Of a stretch of DNA of 15,666 bases, positions 13,757-15,666 are shown in pieces. The stretch comes from DAOPZJ01 sp964587625 (GTDB lineage: Bacteria > Bacillota > Clostridia > Oscillospirales > JAKOTC01). Location: the NCBI GenBank assembly GCA_964587625.1, contig CAZPLU010000047.1:1-15666 (forward strand), written 5' to 3'. Position numbers and translations under genes: made by a program. Numbering within the stretch: the stretch's first letter is position 1; every line of letters begins with the position of its first letter. Below the pieces are notes generated by a model that did no database searches, was not told where the DNA came from, and was given only the letters and a program-made list of their open reading frames with translations.

Positions 13757-14257
13757 ATGCGCCTGTTCGTCGCCGTCCGATTCTCGCCCGAAATCAAAGC
13801 CGCGTTGCTCGCCGCCATCGACGGTCTGCGCCGCCAGAGCGCGGGCAATTTTACGCACCCGGAAAACCTGCACCTGACATTGGCTTTTATCGGAGAGAGC
13901 GGCCGCGTCGCCGAGGCCAAAGCCGCGCTCACGGCGGTGGCCGCCGCGCCGTTTGTCCTGACCGTCGGCGGGGCGGGGCGGTTCGGCGACCTCCGGTGGG
14001 CGGGCATCGATCATAATCCGGCGCTCTCCGCGCTGGCGGGCTCGGTGCGAAACGAACTCCATAAACGCGGTATCGGCTTTGATCCCAAACCGTTCAAGGC
14101 GCATATCACGCTGGCTCGGGAAGTGTTTTCAAAAGAAACCATATTAAACATCCCGCCCGTATCCATGGAGGTCAGCCGCATCTCCCTGATGCGCTCCGAC
14201 CGGATTGACGGCAAATTGACCTATACCGAGGTTTTCGGAAAAACACTGTTTATATGA
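13757..14257 (+). CDS. thpR: RNA 2',3'-cyclic phosphodiesterase (ThpR, 2H superfamily)
   Basis: A 166-residue 2H phosphoesterase (LigT/ThpR), which opens 2',3'-cyclic phosphates at RNA ends and is found in tRNA-end metabolism. Both catalytic HxTx motifs are present: HLTL (39-42) and HITL (116-119). The start MRLFVAVRFSPEI matches the family's usual RxFvAi.lp beginning, and length is typical (about 175). GAAAGGA precedes the ATG at 13757. The gene is isolated: a repeat spacer upstream and a convergent lysozyme gene downstream. The physiological substrate in bacteria is generally unclear. Confidence 0.93.
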   Translation: MRLFVAVRFSPEIKAALLAAIDGLRRQSAGNFTHPENLHLTLAFIGESGRVAEAKAALTAVAAAPFVLTVGGAGRFGDLRWAGIDHNPALSALAGSVRNELHKRGIGFDPKPFKAHITLAREVFSKETILNIPPVSMEVSRISLMRSDRIDGKLTYTEVFGKTLFI

Positions 14258-14345
14258 CAAGAGCGTTTTTATTGTTGCAATCGACTTTTTTAACCTATCA
14301 GGTTGGGTATTATAAAAAGTATGCCGATATAAACCGGTTTTTAAC

Positions 14346-15083
14346 TTACTTGATATAGTTTTCAAAATCAGTTTTTGTTCCGTTAAATACATTCATGTCA
14401 ATATACTTTTCTTTGCCTTGATACCCTTCTAAGCGTTCCCTGTTGGTATATTGCCAAAACGTCCATTTTTTATGATCTGACAATACAGGAGTTGTTATTA
14501 CGTTTCTGATCCAAATATCATACTCTTCATAGGCGTTTGCGATGTATAAAGAATAGGATTTTTTTGTGGCATAGATAATCGGTTTCATTCCGTAATGCGT
14601 TTCAAGAGAATCGATCAGCGCGTCAAGTTGCTCCCTGACACCGGACTGGGCGGGCGGGTTTTTTGCTTTGGCGCCGTAAAATTCTATATCGATAACCGGC
14701 GGAAGCATAGTTTCATATTTTGCGACATGCGCGATAAAATTTTCGGCTTGCGTTTTTCCGGAACTGTCATAACTGAAGAAGTGATACGCCCCTACGCGAA
14801 GATTCGTCTTTTGCGCCTGTTTGTAGTTATATTCAAAATATTCATCAACATATGTGCTGCCTTCCGTCGCTTTGATAAAAGCAAACAGTATGTTTTGCGA
14901 CTGTAAAACATCCCAATCGATGATCCCCTGATAGGAAGATACATCTACGCCTCTGACCGGATATTTTTCAACGGAGGGATTATTCAGGAGAATGATACCG
15001 TTCCAAACCAGCAGGGCCATTATAACCGATACCGAAAAAATAAAGATACAAAAACCCATCGTTAAACTTTTTTTACGGTTCAT
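14346..15083 (-). CDS. Membrane-anchored GH25 lysozyme-like muramidase
   Basis: A 245-residue protein with a short cytoplasmic N-terminus, one transmembrane or signal-anchor helix (about 10-33) and a glycoside hydrolase 25 domain, which cuts the MurNAc-GlcNAc bond of peptidoglycan. Active-site features: GVDVSSYQG with D47, FIKATEG (69-75), AYHFF (99-103), PPVIDIE with D132 and E134, and a late IDMNVF with D229. No cell-wall-binding repeats follow. ATG at 15083 has GGGAGGG five bases upstream. The gene is clearly AT-richer than its neighbours: three sampled 60-base lines have 19, 19 and 20 G+C, against 44 in a sampled tilS line. That may reflect later acquisition. It lies after tRNA-Gln and its terminator; no clear promoter seen. 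Confidence 0.92.
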   Translation of the reverse strand: MNRKKSLTMGFCIFIFSVSVIMALLVWNGIILLNNPSVEKYPVRGVDVSSYQGIIDWDVLQSQNILFAFIKATEGSTYVDEYFEYNYKQAQKTNLRVGAYHFFSYDSSGKTQAENFIAHVAKYETMLPPVIDIEFYGAKAKNPPAQSGVREQLDALIDSLETHYGMKPIIYATKKSYSLYIANAYEEYDIWIRNVITTPVLSDHKKWTFWQYTNRERLEGYQGKEKYIDMNVFNGTKTDFENYIK

Positions 15084-15134
15084 TTCACCCTCCCGACAAA
15101 TCCGATTCCATCAAAATAGTGTGTTCGTTTTTGT

Positions 15135-15175
15135 AAAAAGCAAGGCGACAAATTCCTTTTCGAAAATTTGTCGCC
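15135..15175 (-). terminator. Intrinsic terminator of tRNA-Gln
   Basis: On the - strand, GGCGACAAATT (15175-15165) pairs with AATTTGTCGCC (15154-15144), 11 bp, 10-base loop, followed by TTGCTTTTT. It starts seven bases beyond the tRNA CCA end and separates the tRNA from the lysozyme gene. Confidence 0.92.
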
Positions 15176-15181
15176 GTATGC

Positions 15182-15256
15182 TGGCTGGAGTGGGAGGATT
15201 TGAACCTCCGAATGCGGGAGTCAAAGTCCCGTGCCTTACCGCTTGGCGACACCCCA
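15182..15256 (-). tRNA. trnQ: tRNA-Gln (anticodon UUG)
   Basis: 75 bases with an encoded CCA. The cloverleaf is complete: acceptor TGGGGTG / CACTCCA (one G-T pair), D arm GCC-AAGCGGTAA-GGC, anticodon arm CGGGA-CTTTGAC-TCCCG, variable CATTC, T arm GGAGG-TTCAAAT-CCTCC, discriminator G. Loop CTTTGAC gives anticodon TTG, reading CAA (and CAG by wobble) as glutamine; a U1-A72 pair is normal for tRNA-Gln. Repeat DNA begins at the base just before its 5' end, and I see no -10/-35 pair there. Confidence 0.97.
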
Positions 15257-15300
15257 AGATGGTGGTTGGAGATTGGAAAATGGGAATTGGAAATTGGGTA
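15257..15300 (-). repeat. TTTCCAATT linker module abutting the tRNA
   Basis: Read on the - strand: CCCAATTTCCAATTCCC, then ATTTTCCAATC, then TCCAACCACCATC, one T, then the tRNA. This is the linker that precedes ATGCGCGGG palindromes at 231-285 and 631-675. Here the tRNA takes the place of the palindrome. Confidence 0.85.
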
Positions 15301-15343
15301 GGGAATGGTCTTGACCATTCCGAGCGGGCGACAGCCCGCGCGA
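15301..15343 (-). repeat. Type B palindromic repeat, inverted copy
   Basis: On the - strand: GCGGGC-TGTC-GCCCGC (15339-15324) then GGAATGGTC-AA-GACCATTCC (15321-15302) and CTA. Same order as at 385-443 but in the opposite orientation, without the 16-base insert, and with C:G in place of T:A at the top of stem 1. Confidence 0.88.
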
Positions 15344-15394
15344 ATGGAGATTGGAAATTGGAAAATGGGAATTGGTAGACGGGGGAACGAAAGC
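15344..15394 (-). repeat. Linker module of the inverted type B copy
   Basis: On the - strand: CGTTCCCCCGTCTACC, AATTCCCATTTTCC, AATTTCCAATC, TCCATTCGCGCGGG. It corresponds to the 231-285 linker (CGTTCCCCCGTTCTAC start), confirming that linker and hairpin form one composite unit. Confidence 0.8.
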
Positions 15395-15419
15395 ATGCGA
15401 TAAACCGAACGCAGCGTTT

Positions 15420-15472
15420 CTGGATTGCTTCGTCATGCGCGGGGTTTACCCCGCGCCTTCCTCGCAAAGACG
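15420..15472. repeat. GATTGCTTCGTC / CTCGCAAAGACG repeat with internal hairpin
   Basis: CTGGATTGCTTCGTC (15420-15434) and TCCTCGCAAAGACG (15459-15472) resemble the two halves of the widespread bacterial repeat read as GTCATTGCGAGGAGC and GACGAAGCAATCC. Between them sits GCGCGGGG-TTTA-CCCCGCGC (15437-15456), an 8-bp perfect hairpin. It looks like one palindromic repeat nested in another. Confidence 0.7.
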
Positions 15473-15493
15473 GTTTTTCGTCATTGTGGTGAT

Positions 15494-15653
15494 ATTCTGC
15501 CCTCTGCCCTCTAACCTCTGCCTTCTCGAAGGGGAGCGGTGTCCCCGTTCCCATTCTGCCCTCTGCCCTCTAACCTCTGCCTTCTCGGAGGGGAGCGGCG
15601 TCCCCGTTCCCATTCTGCCCTCTGCCCTCTAACCTCTGCCTTCTCGGAGGGGT
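15494..15653 (+). repeat. 59-bp tandem repeat array
   Basis: The unit ATTCTGCCCTCTGCCCTC, TAACCTCTGCCTTCTCG, then GGGGAGCGGYGTCCCC and GTTCCC recurs at 15494, 15553 and 15612, an exact 59-base period, 2.7 copies. The GGGGA/TCCCC arms can form a small hairpin. The third copy breaks off at GGAGGGG and changes to TTGGAAAATGGAAA. Copies differ by single bases (GAAGG/GGAGG, GGTG/GGCG). There are no spacers, so it is not a CRISPR. Confidence 0.9.
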
Positions 15654-15666
15654 TGGAAAATGGAAA

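Noticed and set aside
15182..15256. Integration site at tRNA-Gln
   Set aside because: I looked for a second copy of the tRNA 3' end and for an integrase and found neither in this window; proximity of the lysozyme gene alone is not enough.

Overview
This window looks like part of a scaffold from an uncultured Bacillota (Clostridia, Oscillospirales-like) bacterium. The grounds are the linked order RNase J, GdpP-type DHH protein, rplI, dnaB, tilS, hpt, ftsH; strong Shine-Dalgarno sequences; use of ATG, TTG and GTG starts; and consensus sigma-A promoters. Most genes are GC-rich. The two runs of exactly 100 N, each sitting inside repeated DNA, mark it as a draft or metagenome assembly. The taxonomic call is inference.

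Layout. Positions 1-774 hold no gene. They are a patchwork of repeat modules: AT-rich TTTCCAATT-type linkers that lead into GC-rich palindromes, then a pyrimidine-rich block. A YfbR-type 5'-deoxynucleotidase follows on the + strand with its own promoter, and ends at a strong terminator (1431-1469). From 10342 down to 1472 seven genes run on the - strand with short gaps: rnjA, a stand-alone DHH-DHHA1 phosphodiesterase, rplI, dnaB, tilS, hpt and ftsH. They cover mRNA decay and 5' processing, probable cyclic-dinucleotide or nanoRNA turnover, the ribosome, the replicative helicase, tRNA-Ile2 lysidine synthesis, purine salvage and membrane proteolysis. The tilS-hpt-ftsH order is a conserved Firmicutes cluster.

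A compact divergent control region (10343-10675) separates rnjA from an MFS-type membrane transporter on the + strand. Two consensus promoters face away from each other and their -35 boxes lie inside one 9+9 bp inverted repeat. The transporter leader can form two hairpins, and the rnjA leader one. Downstream on the + strand are a URO-D superfamily protein and ThpR (RNA 2',3'-cyclic phosphodiesterase). The spacers MFS/URO-D and URO-D/thpR are each bounded by inverted-repeat arms lying close to the flanking genes.

The right end has, on the - strand, an AT-rich membrane-anchored GH25 lysozyme and upstream of it tRNA-Gln(UUG) with its own terminator. The tRNA 5' end abuts the same repeat linker seen at the left end of the window, now inverted. 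The last 400 bases are again repeats, including a 59-bp tandem array that runs towards the window edge.

The genes are mostly conserved housekeeping types. The unusual material is the intergenic repeat system: interchangeable hairpins on constant linkers, one compensatory stem change, and mostly constant polarity relative to the next gene. The divergent promoter and leader region and the DHH protein that lacks the usual GdpP N-terminus are also worth attention.
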